From the NCBI GenBank assembly GCA_023053575.1, contig JAKZAP010000021.1:17360212-17424211 (forward strand): DNA of 64,000 nucleotides, written 5' to 3'. The position numbers and the translations under genes are program-made. Source of the stretch: Branchinecta lynchi. Its lineage: Eukaryota; Arthropoda; Branchiopoda; Anostraca; Branchinectidae. Shown one piece after another: positions 51,321-61,998 of the stretch (the first letter of the stretch is position 1; each line of letters starts with the position of its first letter). Below the pieces are notes generated by a model. It was given only the letters and a program-made list of their open reading frames with translations, had not been told where the DNA came from and made no database searches.

Positions 51321-54300
51321 CTACGGTTTGGTTTTGGTGGCGGCCGTGAGAGTTTTCACCTCCGCAGGGTTCGGATTCCCAGTTCTTACCAGTCGCTTCT
51401 AGAAGGACCCGGATCTTCTTCTTGCAAAGATTAATGAGAATGAGCCATGCAGTGGATTAAACTACGTTTACACGGAGGGTGTTTACCCATACTCCGCGGG
51501 TATTTTCCCCCGCAACAGCAACAAATCCCCGGGTATTTTGGACTTTAATTTTGCTAACTTTCTACCCGGGGATTTGTTTGTCAGAGGGTATTCTTCGACG
51601 TCACCAACAACGAAATCGGTTTTCTAGCAATAATTTTGAATGGTCACATGTTGGTGTCCATTGTAGAGAGATATCCTGAGCTTTAGAACTTTGGAATCTG
51701 TTACCACATGACAGTACTCTCCCTGGAAAAAATACCCGGGTACTGTGTGAACGCTTTCCCCTCTCGTCGCCGCGGAAAAATACCCGCCGTGTAAATGATC
51801 CTTTAGGGGAAGATTATGTATCGACAACTATTATCTATCAGCTGGTCTGCAAATTACATATGTCAACTGTATCGTATCCTATCTTCTGTTATACCGTGAA
51901 ATGCTCCAGAAGTAGCAGAGAAGTTCCACACTTGAAAATTTGTGTCGCGGGTTGTGGTAATAATAGGTATTCTATTCTTTCAGGAATTGAAGCTCCTGAC
52001 AGGCTATGATGCCTTTTGGGACGACCGTGAATGCGACAGTCCGGTCAGAACCTGTAACGACTTATTGGTCAGGATTGAAGATTATGACAGCATGCCTTTG
52101 AAAGTGAGTTTTTTTTTCAATTCAGTCAATCAAATATACAAATAGCTCAAAGGACCCCTCGCACCATTTATTCTTCAACTTACAGTATTTTAGAATATTA
52201 GCATACTTTAAAACTACGCTGTGCTTTCAACAAATAGACCACGGTTTTGGCTGTTTTAAGCCATTTCCGAGACCCGTTGACTTATAAATATTCTTTGAGC
52301 CCAAGCTAACGTTGAAACATCTATTCAAACAATGTTTACAACGGATACGTCAGCTATGATTCTTCATCAGCTTTTGACTTATAGCGAAAACAGCCGTTGA
52401 CTTATGGCGAAAACAGGGAAACAACTTACTTAACGGTTTTTTTTGATGAAAAAACTTCTCGCGGACAACCGTCGACAGCGTGATACACATCGAAGGTAGC
52501 AAAATACGGCAAGTGAGAAAATCAGCGTGGTTCTGTTAGAGGGGTTATAAAGTACCGTACGAATTTGGGTCTCTGGGTTTAGAAATATATGGAGTGATTA
52601 TGGAAGTAGATTGCGTTATTATTATAGGTAAGACAGGTTCTTTAAAGCTAGATATCTACGAAATGCACAGGAATGAAACAAGTTTACCAATACAGTTACA
52701 AGGAATGACCAGAAATAAATGATGGGGTGGAACTATGTAAAAATGAATTAGCAGGATATGGAAAATTGATTGCCAGTGTTCCTCTCGGACCGACGCACGG
52801 ACAACGGAGGGGGAGGGGGGGAGTAGTTTTTGGATTTTAGTTTCGCGTTTGGCATGGACTCGGGGATTGCATCGCTTGCCCAGTTACAGCAATTTATAGT
52901 ATTCTTGGTACTGCACTGTTTTATGCTCCGGTATTTTAGAATAGTTGAATAGTTTAAAACTAGGCTCTTTTTTAAACAAACTACCCACGGCTTTAGCTGT
53001 TCAAAGCCTTTTTCCAGACCCGTTGACTTCTAGCAATAGCAGGGAAACATTTTCAAAACCGGTTTTTCTGATACAGAGAAAAGTCGACATCCATCGAAGG
53101 TAGCGAAAGTAGGCAAGAGAGAAAATCAGTGAGGTGTCACTATGGTGACGAGAATGTTCAGTATGAAATTCGTCCGGGTTTAAGAATGGAGGAAGCGATT
53201 ACGAAAACGCAACTATAGTGATAATGACAGATCTTAAAGGTTTGATTAGGTCCCTTCTCAAGGTGCCTACAAGACAACTTGGGTAACCATAGGTTTTCAA
53301 GTCGATTTTGTTTAATCAGGTGAGGTATTTTCACAAGGCTTTATAGTCTGACATCATCCATTTCTAGGGTGTTGCCGGTGGTAGTGGATGTCTACCAGCT
53401 CGTGCGGAGAAGATAGACTCGCCGGTTATTCCGACATATGTCGCCGATTCGGATGATGATGTGATGATACTTTCTTCTGATAGCGACACTGAGGATGTCA
53501 TAATCATTGATTCAGATAGTGAAGAGCCTAAGGACTGTAGGAATGACAGGAGGATGTGTCGGCCTTTTGATGCTGCGAGTCGTACCGATCAACAGTCTTC
53601 TGGGTCCTTTTTAAAAGGACAAGAATCGGGGTTTAGCCATGTCAGCTATATAAACCAAACGAATGATGAAAGTGCTGAAAAGACCAGGCTTGTCGCCGAC
53701 CTGGAAAGCCCTCGACAGAGGGAGGGGTTGTCTGGATCTGACCTTGAATTTGGACTGGATATACCAGACAGCTGTGAACAACCACCAGCCTCTGCGCTTG
53801 AAAAATGGACAGAATTTCGTGATTCAGAACTCCGGAATTTGTTAATCAAGCCTGAAAATAAGCCATGTCTGAGCCAGCCTGAGAGTGAAGCAGTACAAAG
53901 TATGAGTATATTTTTGACTAGTGACAATAGGACCCCCTCCCCTTGCGGCCCCCCCGCAGAGGACCCCTTAAGTTTCTCGCTTCCGGATATAAGAGACCAA
54001 AGCAAGATGGGACTGGAAACAGTAGCAACAAAAGGTCCTTTCGGTTCGGGAGGTTTGACCTGTGGCTATCCCTCAGGATTCGGGAAGAGTGAAAGAGAAG
54101 AGTCTGTGCGCATAGCAGAGAGCCCCATAATTTTGGACAGTGTTAACTGTAGGAATCGCCCTGGCTCATGGGGACATGAGAAAGCAAAATCAGTGGCAAT
54201 AGCAGATACTTTTTTTTCTTCGTTTACTATTAACAGTGACAATCGTGTTGTCTTTGTTGGAAGTGGAAGCGAAGACGGAGGAACAGCAGACAGGATTTGT

Positions 54301-57012
54301 GTTTTGGACAGTATCCAATCCGGACCCGCTCTTGAAAGCTTCTCGCAGAAAAGAACCTCCGGAGCTAACGCGGGAGACGAGGAAGTAGACCTAGCCAATA
54401 ACAGTCACTTGGAACCAAATTGTATTGACCGAGTGGCGAGAGCTAGCAACGTTAGTGAGTCAGAGCGCAGAAGAAAGAATTCCTTTTCTTGCGCTAGGCA
54501 TTTTGAGTTGGAAAGAATAGCAGACAAACTGGTGAACAGTACTGTTGAGTCACCTGCCATTGACAACTGCTGTCTACCCGAATCCCGCTCTTCTACAGTC
54601 CGAGACAGTGCTGGTGTCGGAAAAACAGCAGGCAACTTCGCAAGCAGTACCAAACTGAAGACAGCGAGTAACGATGTTTGTGACAGTAATGACTTTGAAA
54701 TCAAAGAATGTTCAGTGTTTTCTAACTGCGAACTTAAACGCGGACGCGCAGCAGAAAGCCCGCGACGTACAATGGAACGAGTAGGCTTGGTCAGTAGTGG
54801 AGGAACCACTAGCTCTTTGGGCGAAATTCATAGTTCCGCAGACTTTTTGCAAGCCCAGGAAAGTGTAGCCGAGTCCGAAATTAAATTCCTGCCTGGTTAT
54901 GATTGGGGCGATTTTTCATTCGCCGAAAACCATGATGTACCTGACGTCACGGAACCCGAGCTAGACACCCTGGAGCAGTACGATAGTGACACCATCTCTG
55001 ATAGATCTCAACTCAAGTCGCCAGAAAGTGAATTGGATGATACGGGAAAACCTACGCGGCGCGGTATATCACCAGACGAGACGTGGTCGCTTTTTCATTC
55101 CCGTTCTGACGAACCCAAGGAACGGAAATGTAGGAAACAAAAGCATCATGTCGCAAAAGAGCCCGCTCGTTGTGAACCTAAGCCAAAATGGAAACCGACG
55201 CGCCGTAAAGGCAGTAGAGTGATCAGCGCGTGCCTAAAAATACCGGAACCGTCGTTAGAGAAGTGTAGTAGTTATTCTGTCGATGTTCGCCCGGATTCTA
55301 CTGTGGCGAAAGATACCCCCAGGAACCCTGTCTTTACCAGGGTTCCGAATGTAAAGCTCTGCCTCCAGAATGTGAAGGGAAAGTGGAGGAAGGTTGTTGT
55401 GAAGTCTAATAGTTTTCCTGTTAAGGCTGGCACGGACTGTGCTGTCGGGAGTGAAAAGCGCTGCCCCAAGAATTTGACAAGACAGCGGCAGAAGAGCGTT
55501 GAAAAGTCTAGTACTTATTCTATTGATGTTAGCCGAAGCTATACTGTGGCTGAAAACCTCTCCCATACCGTGGCTCCTCAGAATTGCACAAACAAAGACG
55601 TGAGGAGGCAACGTTCGGCATCTGGAGATCTTCCAGCGTCCAGCGCGGCACCTCTTACAGCGCGGAAGCAGACAACGGTTTCACCCCCGCCTTCTGGGCA
55701 GACGGGAAACGTGGGGCCGCTGTGGGAAGAATCCGACCTTGTCTCGGCTCGTGATGGCCTGATAGGAAAGTCAAAGTTTCTACGTATGTCGTCATCTTGT
55801 TTTGCACACCATGACCTAAAAGATAAGTCTGCCATGATGGAGGCAGCAAGGGCGAAGTATCTATCTACCCTGCGAACTTGCTCTTGCGGCTTTGTCCAAT
55901 CGTTTAGACACCTCAAATCCCTGGCACCAATTTCTTACCTGTCCTTCGACAGCTGTGCCTGCCCGCTGCTTTTAAAGCATATAAAAGGAATTGCGGGGTT
56001 TTGTGGACCCATATTCCCTGATTATGACTTTGAAAAAGTCTTGCAAGCCCGCATTACTAGAATGTCTCTTGCTCTACTGGAAAACGAGTTCGAGCTCCGA
56101 AATTTGCCTGATTTCGGTTTGCATGTGGGCCGAGTTCAGAAGTACTTCTACTACACGAAATTTCGAGTCACGGTCGTCAATTATGTCAATACCGTGGTTA
56201 ATAGAATTCGTTATGCTATTTCCAAAAGAAGGGTAGTTTCTCTCCCCTACTTGTCGCTTGTCGAATGCTTTCTCTATCGTGATGCCCACAGACTTTCTTC
56301 TGTCAATCTGCTGGGAATTCGTCTACTTCTTCTTGAATTATCTCTTGCTGGCTCCCCGTATGAATCCAGCATGTTCTATGACATTTTCGGACAAGTTTGG
56401 CAAAACGAGGGAAAGTTTCAAGGTGCCCCTGGCTTTGTTGGGTTTTACTTAACCCTCGGAGACCTCGATACAACGGCCACTCTAGTTCGCAAGGTGTACT
56501 GTGACTTGCTTTACTATGCGACGAAGGAGAGCATTTACAGTATGACGTGGGAAAATTTATACCTCTATGCAAATGATGACAAGGTAGCTTGGGTAGTAAA
56601 GATCGATCAGAATGCAAAACACACTGAGTTTTATTTGCCTGAGCTCGGTGGCTCTTTCTGTCCATTCTCCTCCATGTCAAAGCTCATCATCAAATTCAAG
56701 CACGAATTGGAGTTGAATGAAATCTTCGTCCAGTGCCACAATGAGCTCGACGATAATCCGGTTCCTGTCAATCCTCCTGTGTACATGCTCGGAGAAATTA
56801 TCTCAAAGTTCAAGGACAACAACATAGAAAAAGCCGCGAGAAAATACCACTTGTCCCTTCCCCAATTCGAACGAAGGAGAAGCTCGTCTGAAGCTATGCA
56901 GAGCAACGTGAAAGACAACAACCTTGCATCTTTTGAAATCGTCCGTGATTGGGATCATACCTACCACCTACGTGAATCCATTTCACTATCCATGCTTGAT
57001 TGTGAGAAATAA
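49714..57012 (+). CDS. SIM-containing acidic protein of unknown function, 1263 residues, three coding exons
   Basis: Exons are 49714-49740, 51984-52103 and 53368-57012, all phase 0 with GT-AG borders. The start GCCATGG is a strong Kozak context. Not recognised as a named family. N-terminal residues 75-105 carry two hydrophobic-acidic clusters (VMILSSDSD at 81 and VIIIDSDSEE at 93) typical of SUMO-interaction motifs. Residues ~110-850 are Ser/Glu/Arg-rich and look disordered, with an internal repeat of 81-residue spacing (SLEKCSSYSVDV at 678, SVEKSSTYSIDV at 759). From about 880 a hydrophobic, probably folded domain begins with CSC and CAC pairs (887/889, 912/914). A SUMO-linked nuclear scaffold role is inference; SIMC1/SLF2-like proteins have a similar layout, but I see no clear homology. 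Confidence 0.8.
49839..50208. mobile_element. GAGCGTGTTCCACCC-family MITE, 370 bp
   Basis: Termini GAACGTGTTCCACCCTT and ATGGAACACGCTC, flanked by ATA (49,836-49,838 and 50,209-50,211). It contains an extra tandem copy of the CCGTTCCATCCTCACGAAAA segment relative to 2,540-2,835 and is in the opposite orientation. Located in intron 1 of the SIM-protein gene. Confidence 0.7.
50212..51273. other. Intron 1 of the SIM-protein gene, nothing recognised
   Basis: No exon, RNA or transposon is seen beyond a C run at 51,097-51,110. Confidence 0.35.
51274..51320 (+). repeat. Poly(G) tract of 47 bases
   Basis: An uninterrupted G run, the longest of many G/C homopolymers in the window. Unlike the others it has no adjacent CAGGGGCG terminus. 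The exact length may be affected by assembly. Confidence 0.9.
51984..52103 (+). CDS. SIM-protein coding exon 2
   Basis: Acceptor TTCTTTCAG, donor AAA/GTGAGT, 120 nt. Encodes ELKLLTGYDAFWDDRECDSP to IEDYDSMPLK, an acidic segment with no known motif. Confidence 0.75.
52185..53250 (+). repeat. Two copies of dispersed repeat family A, the first interrupted
   Basis: Copies at about 52,185-52,655 and 52,930-53,250. The first is interrupted at about 52,284-52,375 by part of the hammerhead-like foldback family (TTGAGCCCAAGCTAACGTTG, ACAACGGATACGTCAGCTAT). Both lie in intron 2 of the SIM-protein gene. Confidence 0.6.
53368..57012 (+). CDS. SIM-protein main coding exon
   Basis: Acceptor CATTTCTAG at 53,359-53,367; open for 1214 codons to TAA at 57,010-57,012. 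The long single-exon frame with even codon usage is the strongest host coding signal in the window. The C-terminal domain includes YFYYTKFRVTVVNYVNTVV, LLGIRLLLLELSLAG and FGQVWQNEGKFQGAPGFVGF. Confidence 0.92.
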   Translation, partial: GVAGGSGCLPARAEKIDSPVIPTYVADSDDDVMILSSDSDTEDVIIIDSDSEEPKDCRNDRRMCRPFDAASRTDQQSSGSFLKGQESGFSHVSYINQTNDESAEKTRLVADLESPRQREGLSGSDLEFGLDIPDSCEQPPASALEKWTEFRDSELRNLLIKPENKPCLSQPESEAVQSMSIFLTSDNRTPSPCGPPAEDPLSFSLPDIRDQSKMGLETVATKGPFGSGGLTCGYPSGFGKSEREESVRIAESPIILDSVNCRNRPGSWGHEKAKSVAIADTFFSSFTINSDNRVVFVGSGSEDGGTADRICVLDSIQSGPALESFSQKRTSGANAGDEEVDLANNSHLEPNCIDRVARASNVSESERRRKNSFSCARHFELERIADKLVNSTVESPAIDNCCLPESRSSTVRDSAGVGKTAGNFASSTKLKTASNDVCDSNDFEIKECSVFSNCELKRGRAAESPRRTMERVGLVSSGGTTSSLGEIHSSADFLQAQESVAESEIKFLPGYDWGDFSFAENHDVPDVTEPELDTLEQYDSDTISDRSQLKSPESELDDTGKPTRRGISPDETWSLFHSRSDEPKERKCRKQKHHVAKEPARCEPKPKWKPTRRKGSRVISACLKIPEPSLEKCSSYSVDVRPDSTVAKDTPRNPVFTRVPNVKLCLQNVKGKWRKVVVKSNSFPVKAGTDCAVGSEKRCPKNLTRQRQKSVEKSSTYSIDVSRSYTVAENLSHTVAPQNCTNKDVRRQRSASGDLPASSAAPLTARKQTTVSPPPSGQTGNVGPLWEESDLVSARDGLIGKSKFLRMSSSCFAHHDLKDKSAMMEAARAKYLSTLRTCSCGFVQSFRHLKSLAPISYLSFDSCACPLLLKHIKGIAGFCGPIFPDYDFEKVLQARITRMSLALLENEFELRNLPDFGLHVGRVQKYFYYTKFRVTVVNYVNTVVNRIRYAISKRRVVSLPYLSLVECFLYRDAHRLSSVNLLGIRLLLLELSLAGSPYESSMFYDIFGQVWQNEGKFQGAPGFVGFYLTLGDLDTTATLVRKVYCDLLYYATKESIYSMTWENLYLYANDDKVAWVVKIDQNAKHTEFYLPELGGSFCPFSSMSKLIIKFKHELELNEIFVQCHNELDDNPVPVNPPVYMLGEIISKFKDNNIEKAARKYHLSLPQFERRRSSSEAMQSNVKDNNLASFEIVRDWDHTYHLRESISLSMLDCEK

Positions 57013-57280
57013 GCGTAGAGCCACGAGGATAATCCGATTCCTGTCAATCCTCCTGTATACATGCTTGGATAAATTATCTCAAAATTCAAGGACAAGAACA
57101 TAGAAAATGCCGCAAAAAATTGTCACTTGTCCCTTCCCCAAATTGAACGAATGAGAAGCTCGTCTGAAGCTATGCAGAGCAACGTGAAAGACAACAACCT
57201 TGCATCTTTTGAGATCGTCCTGGATTGGGATCACACTATATGAAACCATTTCACTGTCCGTGCTTGCTTGTGAGAAATAA
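57013..57280 (+). pseudogene. Broken tandem copy of the SIM-protein gene's 3' end
   Basis: Repeats 56,745-57,012 at an offset of 268-276 bases with several differences and indels: AATCCTCCTGTATACATGCT, AGCTATGCAGAGCAACGTGA and the final TGTGAGAAATAA. Premature stops (CTTGGATAA) and frameshifts show that it is not translated. Confidence 0.85.
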
Positions 57281-58400
57281 GTGTAGAGGCAGTATTTTCG
57301 CTGCTGCGGCCAGTGGACTGTATATTTTCATTCGCTGACCCTGCGCAGCAGCATCGTGTCGGGACGCAGGAGGCAATGTGGAGATCCTCAGAAGTCCCTG
57401 AAGACACATTGAACGGGCTAGCAGTTATATTTTTTACTTACCTAAATGGGTAAGCGAGCTGAGATTTAAAAAAAGAAATTGCCCCACTTGGCAAGGGTAA
57501 CGCAAAGTTGACTCTGTTGAGACTTGGGGTAGTAGTCTTCCGCGTTTTGAGCTTTGGCTGAATGGCAGGGTAGGCTCCACGTGATGGTGGATGTTTCGAC
57601 ACCGCTGTCATTTACGTTGGGAAGACCCCAGCTAGCACGAGTGCAACGACGTTTGTTGCACTGTGTACACCGAGAATAAAATTAATTTGTGTCTTTGTAA
57701 ATTTACACTTCATGTAATACTATAGAATTCTTACTTGTGTACCTATTATATAAATACATACAGATTTACTTTTTAATTTCTAGCGGAACCCCTTGAATGA
57801 TAAGATGAACCGAAAATGTTGGTTGCTGCCCGGCTACTAACTGACATGGCTTTTCAGACTGACTTTAATTACAAACCCAAAACAGTAGATGGTATTGTAG
57901 AAATAAAAAAGCGCAGAGATTTCAAATAACGCGTGAAGCGAAACAGGACGATTCTCACCTAACCTGAATTGCTAAAATGCTGCGTTCCATCTTTTGTCGA
58001 GCTCTACAATAAATTAACAACCGTACCCTAGTCACTTTTTTTGTCCTTTACTGTAGTTTAGGCCTACTGATTCTATTTTTTTATGGCAAATTTTCCAATA
58101 TCTGTCCATATCTAGGCTGGGGAGTATTTTTATGTTGACGAAAAAATCCAATTCGAAGTCCTCCCTCTGATGGCTACTTTATTGATAAATTCTACTCTGA
58201 AGCTGGAAGAAGGAACTGTGAAGCTTCCCGAGAAGTATCGACACATCGCTGGGATAAATTTTAGCTGACTTCTCCGTTTACCGTAGTTAAGTATATTCGC
58301 AGTCTGCTTAGGCTGAAGGAATACTTGTACTGTGTCAAATAATTCCCTAGTATCAGCAACAATATATAATCCAGTTGAACCTTCGTTTGGTCCCATGCAG
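57281..58400. other. 3' flank of the SIM-protein gene
   Basis: Probably 3' UTR and intergenic DNA. A candidate AATAAA lies at about 57,675 (GAGAATAAAATTAA). A degenerate piece of the hammerhead-like family (TTTTAGCTGACTTCTCCG) is near 58,258. No gene recognised. Confidence 0.35.
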
Positions 58401-58407
58401 CGAGTAT

Positions 58408-58700
58408 GAGCGTGTTCGACCCTACTTACCGTAGTTACTACGCATGACGTCACGAATTCTGGCTTCTTAGCGTCAAGTCTGGAACGTCATTTTTTTTATT
58501 TGTTTTTCGGTAAATTATGCCACGGGTTAATCCGGCCAATCAGTTAAAGAGATGCGTAGTTACTACGCTTGCTACGCTCCCGAGCATGATAAGCAAATAG
58601 TTACTATTTCGAGAATGTCAGTCAGCGTAGTAACTTTTTACGAGATTATAACGAAAATAGCAACTAATAGTAAGCCTACTATTGCTAGAAGGGTGGAACT
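58408..58700. mobile_element. GAGCGTGTTCCACCC-family MITE, diverged copy
   Basis: Starts GAGCGTGTTCGACCCTACTT and runs through ACGCATGACGTCACGAATTC to ..AGAAGGGTGGAAC; the last bases of the right terminus are lost. Confidence 0.6.
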
Positions 58701-59755
58701 AGACCTATGGATACTCTGACAAAACTGAGCTGAGCTAGAATTGATACTCGTCTACTTCCATGGTTGCCACATTTCGCATGAATCTATGGATTTTTTCACT
58801 CTTGTCCTACGTAGAACATAAAAATCACTCTATTGAAAAAAAATTATCAAATATGTAATTTTTGCAGCAGGGATTCCGACCAGAAGTGACTGTTTCAAGT
58901 TTTTTTCATGAAAGTAAATTTAAGCTGTGTCATTTTCATAGAGGCGATTCCGACCAAAAGTTAACATTTCATGAAAATAAATTTTACTCCCAATTCACTC
59001 TCTGTTTTGGGCCAAAAGTCACTCTAAATATTTTTGATGTGCAACCCTGTCTACTTCCCTTTTCGCCGTTGCGTATATCACCGGAATTAGTGCAGGAGGC
59101 GTGCTGGCCCGCTCTGCACCGTGTCCAGACAACCAATCGGCTTTTACTTTCGAAATTTCTTCTTCTGGGCTTTACTGTGATATAGCTCTTCGTAGAGGTA
59201 AGGAACTGTGATGTTTTGTGTCGGGCAAGGTACAGGGATTTATTCGACTACGCATGGTCAGATTACAGAGATAGGGAGACGGAAGTTCTGGTGCTTATTT
59301 GTTCTTGGTATCAGATAGCACATGATCTATGAATTCATTCTGAAATTGCGCGAGTAAATTCGCATGGCGAAATTCGTACAGCGAAGTCCCTTGTGACCGT
59401 TGTGTACTCCGATCCTAAAATTCATCATGATGAAGTGCCTCTATAGAATAAAATATATTTTATACGGAAGCCCGAGGCCATGGCAAAAACATATAGTGTT
59501 AACATTGGTTTGAATAAACATAAGCTACTAACAACATACAAAGACAAATAATAACTATTAAATGAACAAATCGTGGTGGCGCAAACCAATCCGGAGGAGT
59601 TTCCCCAACAATCTCACTTCACAAAATTCTTCACTTTTTAATATTTTAGATATCCACTCTGTACCAAACACTCCTTCACCAAATACATCGCATCTTAAAT
59701 CATTCTCTCATGCTCACACATAAAATGGCTCAAATCCCACACATTGGGCAGGGGT
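58701..59755. other. Intergenic stretch without recognised gene
   Basis: Contains a weak repeat of GATTCCGACCAAAAGT-like phrases at 58,870-59,040 and AT-rich DNA. No conserved frame. Confidence 0.3.
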
Positions 59756-59759
59756 CCCG

Positions 59760-60900
59760 TCTGTACTGCAACACGTCAGTTCACATAAACGTCAGTTCGC
59801 CACAGAATTCCGTCAGTACGCCAACATTTTCCGACAGTTAGGCTACATGTCAGTTGACCCTAAAAAATCCGTCACTTCACCAACACGTCACTTCCCCCAC
59901 ACGTCAGTTGCCCTATAAAGCTTAACTAAAGGACATACATACTTGTAAGTTGTGCCCACTTAAAGTTGAACTAAAGGACACAATTAAAGTAGAACTGAAG
60001 GGTTAACCTGTTGCAGTCACGCGTCAGTGAAGGGTCAACCCTTAAAGATCCAATGAAGGGTTCTATCCTTAAAGTTCAACTGAAGACTTGTCCCCTTTAA
60101 ATTGACCGAGTGACGCTATGGAGTTTCAGAGCGTGTTCCATCCAGTCGTAAGTATTAGGTGCCATGTGCCTCACATGTCTTGTTTTGCGTCCGGACCAGA
60201 TCCGACAACTATGGGGGGAGTTGGAGGGGGGTACCGGAAATATCGTGAAATGCTTTTCACGAAGGTGTCGAAATATCGTGAAATGTTTAGAGTGGAAGGA
60301 TCGGGATTAAACTTGGTGGGCAGAACAAGCACAGATCCTAAATACATCGTTGACATAACCTGGCCAGATCCGGGCACTGTGGGGAGGGGAGGGGCTTTAC
60401 TTCCGTAGCGAAAACCGAGATTTTATCCTTAAAGTTTAACTGAAGGGAACAATTAAAGTAAAGCCTGAAAGCTTAATTAAAGGATGTAGACCCTTAAGGT
60501 TCAACTAAAGGGCTGTGTCCTTGAAGTTTGACCGAAGGAAAGACTCCTTAAAGCTGAAGTGAAGGACATGACTCATTAAGGCTCACAATGATTACATGAT
60601 TCCTCAAATTTGAACTGAAAAGCTTTCCCTATAAAGCTTAATTGAAGGACATACATACTTAAAGTTCAACCGTAAGTTATTCCCACTTAAAGTTGAACTG
60701 AAGGGTTAACCTCTTGAAGTTTAGTTTAAAGGCACCACTCACGCTTCGACTGAAGGGTCAACCCTTTAAAGCTCCAATGAAGGGTTGTATCCTCAAAGCA
60801 AAACTGAAGGGCTTAGCTCCTTAAAGTTCAGTTGAAGACTTGTCTTTAAATTGACCCAGTGACGTTCAGAGTTTCAGAGCTTCTCCATTCTTCGAAGAAT
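59760..60900. repeat. Short-period repeat region, duplicated ~0.72 kb apart
   Basis: Units like CTTAAAGTTCAACTGAAGGG recur every 25-35 bases. The block 59,918-60,130 (AAAGCTTAACTAAAGGACATA .. TTGACCGAGTGACG .. GAGTTTCAGAGC) is repeated at 60,635-60,880. A fragment of the ~145-bp array (60,180-60,400) lies between. Confidence 0.6.
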
Positions 60901-61496
60901 AGTAACTACTGGTTACTATTTTTGTTCCAGCCTCGTTGAAAAGTTACTACGCTGACCATTCTCCTTTTCTTGCGTTTTTTGTCAGTATCGAGAACGGGGA
61001 AAACTTCTTGATTTTCCAGTCTCCGTTCTCCTCCCTGATTGGTCAACAGAGGGCGGATGTTCAATACGCATAAACAGGTATTCCGGGTTGCAAAGGAGTT
61101 GCAAAATTAGTGCGAGGGGGGGGGGGGGGGGTAAAGCGAAAATGGAGAAGCGAGAATAGCAAAAATGGTAATTTGTTCGAGAACTGAGAATTCAGATCAA
61201 ATACCTAACTATTAATTTTGCTACCCGTTAAAACCTGTTTATACGGGTTGAACTTTCGCCCTTCGATGCCTAATCAGGAACGAGAACGGAGAAGGCCAAT
61301 CGAGGATTGACTGTCGAACCAACTTCTCAATTTTGTTCTCTCAGTTTTTATTATATTTTTTTAAATGAAGTTCAGCCGCTATCTTTCGGACCACTAAAAA
61401 ACTGGAAAGTTGTAGCTACTCCTAAGTTGTAACTAGCTACTTTTAGTCTTGGCTCTTGATGACTAACTCTTCGAGTTCCGACGAAGGATCGCCGTG

Positions 61497-61608
61497 TCTA
61501 TTTCCGAACCGCATTTTTGGATGGCGGATGTATTTTGTGACGTTCTCATCTATTTTCGTGTACCGCACACTCGTAACAAGTGCCATATGAGCTCGCAGCT
61601 CTTGTTGG
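61497..61608 (+). mobile_element. Solo right end of the helitron-like family
   Basis: Matches 47,853-47,947 (CCGAACCGCATTTTTGGATG, CACTCGTAACAAGTGCCATA) and ends at the same GCTCTTGTT, with a GAGCT-CGC-AGCTC hairpin just before it. This supports a fixed 3' terminus for the family. Confidence 0.6.
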
Positions 61609-61998
61609 TAAAAGTTAACGTTGACAAACTACGGCGACAAAGGGTAGGAGTACGAGACCGGCTACCAAAAACGGTATTTTAAAAGAAACCCAAAACTCCA
61701 GAAAAAAATGTAGCTATATAGGTGTTTAACTGGAGGCTTAGTTGGTTGTGACATCTTCGGTTTGAAAGCTGAGATTTTTTTCGTTCTGTTTTAAATCGTT
61801 ACGTGGAAAATTCAATTTCGATTTACTTCGTATAAAAATACAGGTGTACAAAAAATATGGTCTAAAACATAATAGTACCAGAACTTGATGCTCTGAACTC
61901 CGACTAGCTCGATTCTGTGCTGCGCGGCATGCTGCGGCAGTGAAAATATTATCAAATATCGATAGGCAGTTACTATTCCAACAGAATGACCAATCCTC

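Noticed and set aside
53646..54809. Antisense open frames opposite the large SIM-protein exon
   Set aside because: They are shadows of the strongly coding plus-strand frame and have no independent motifs or starts.
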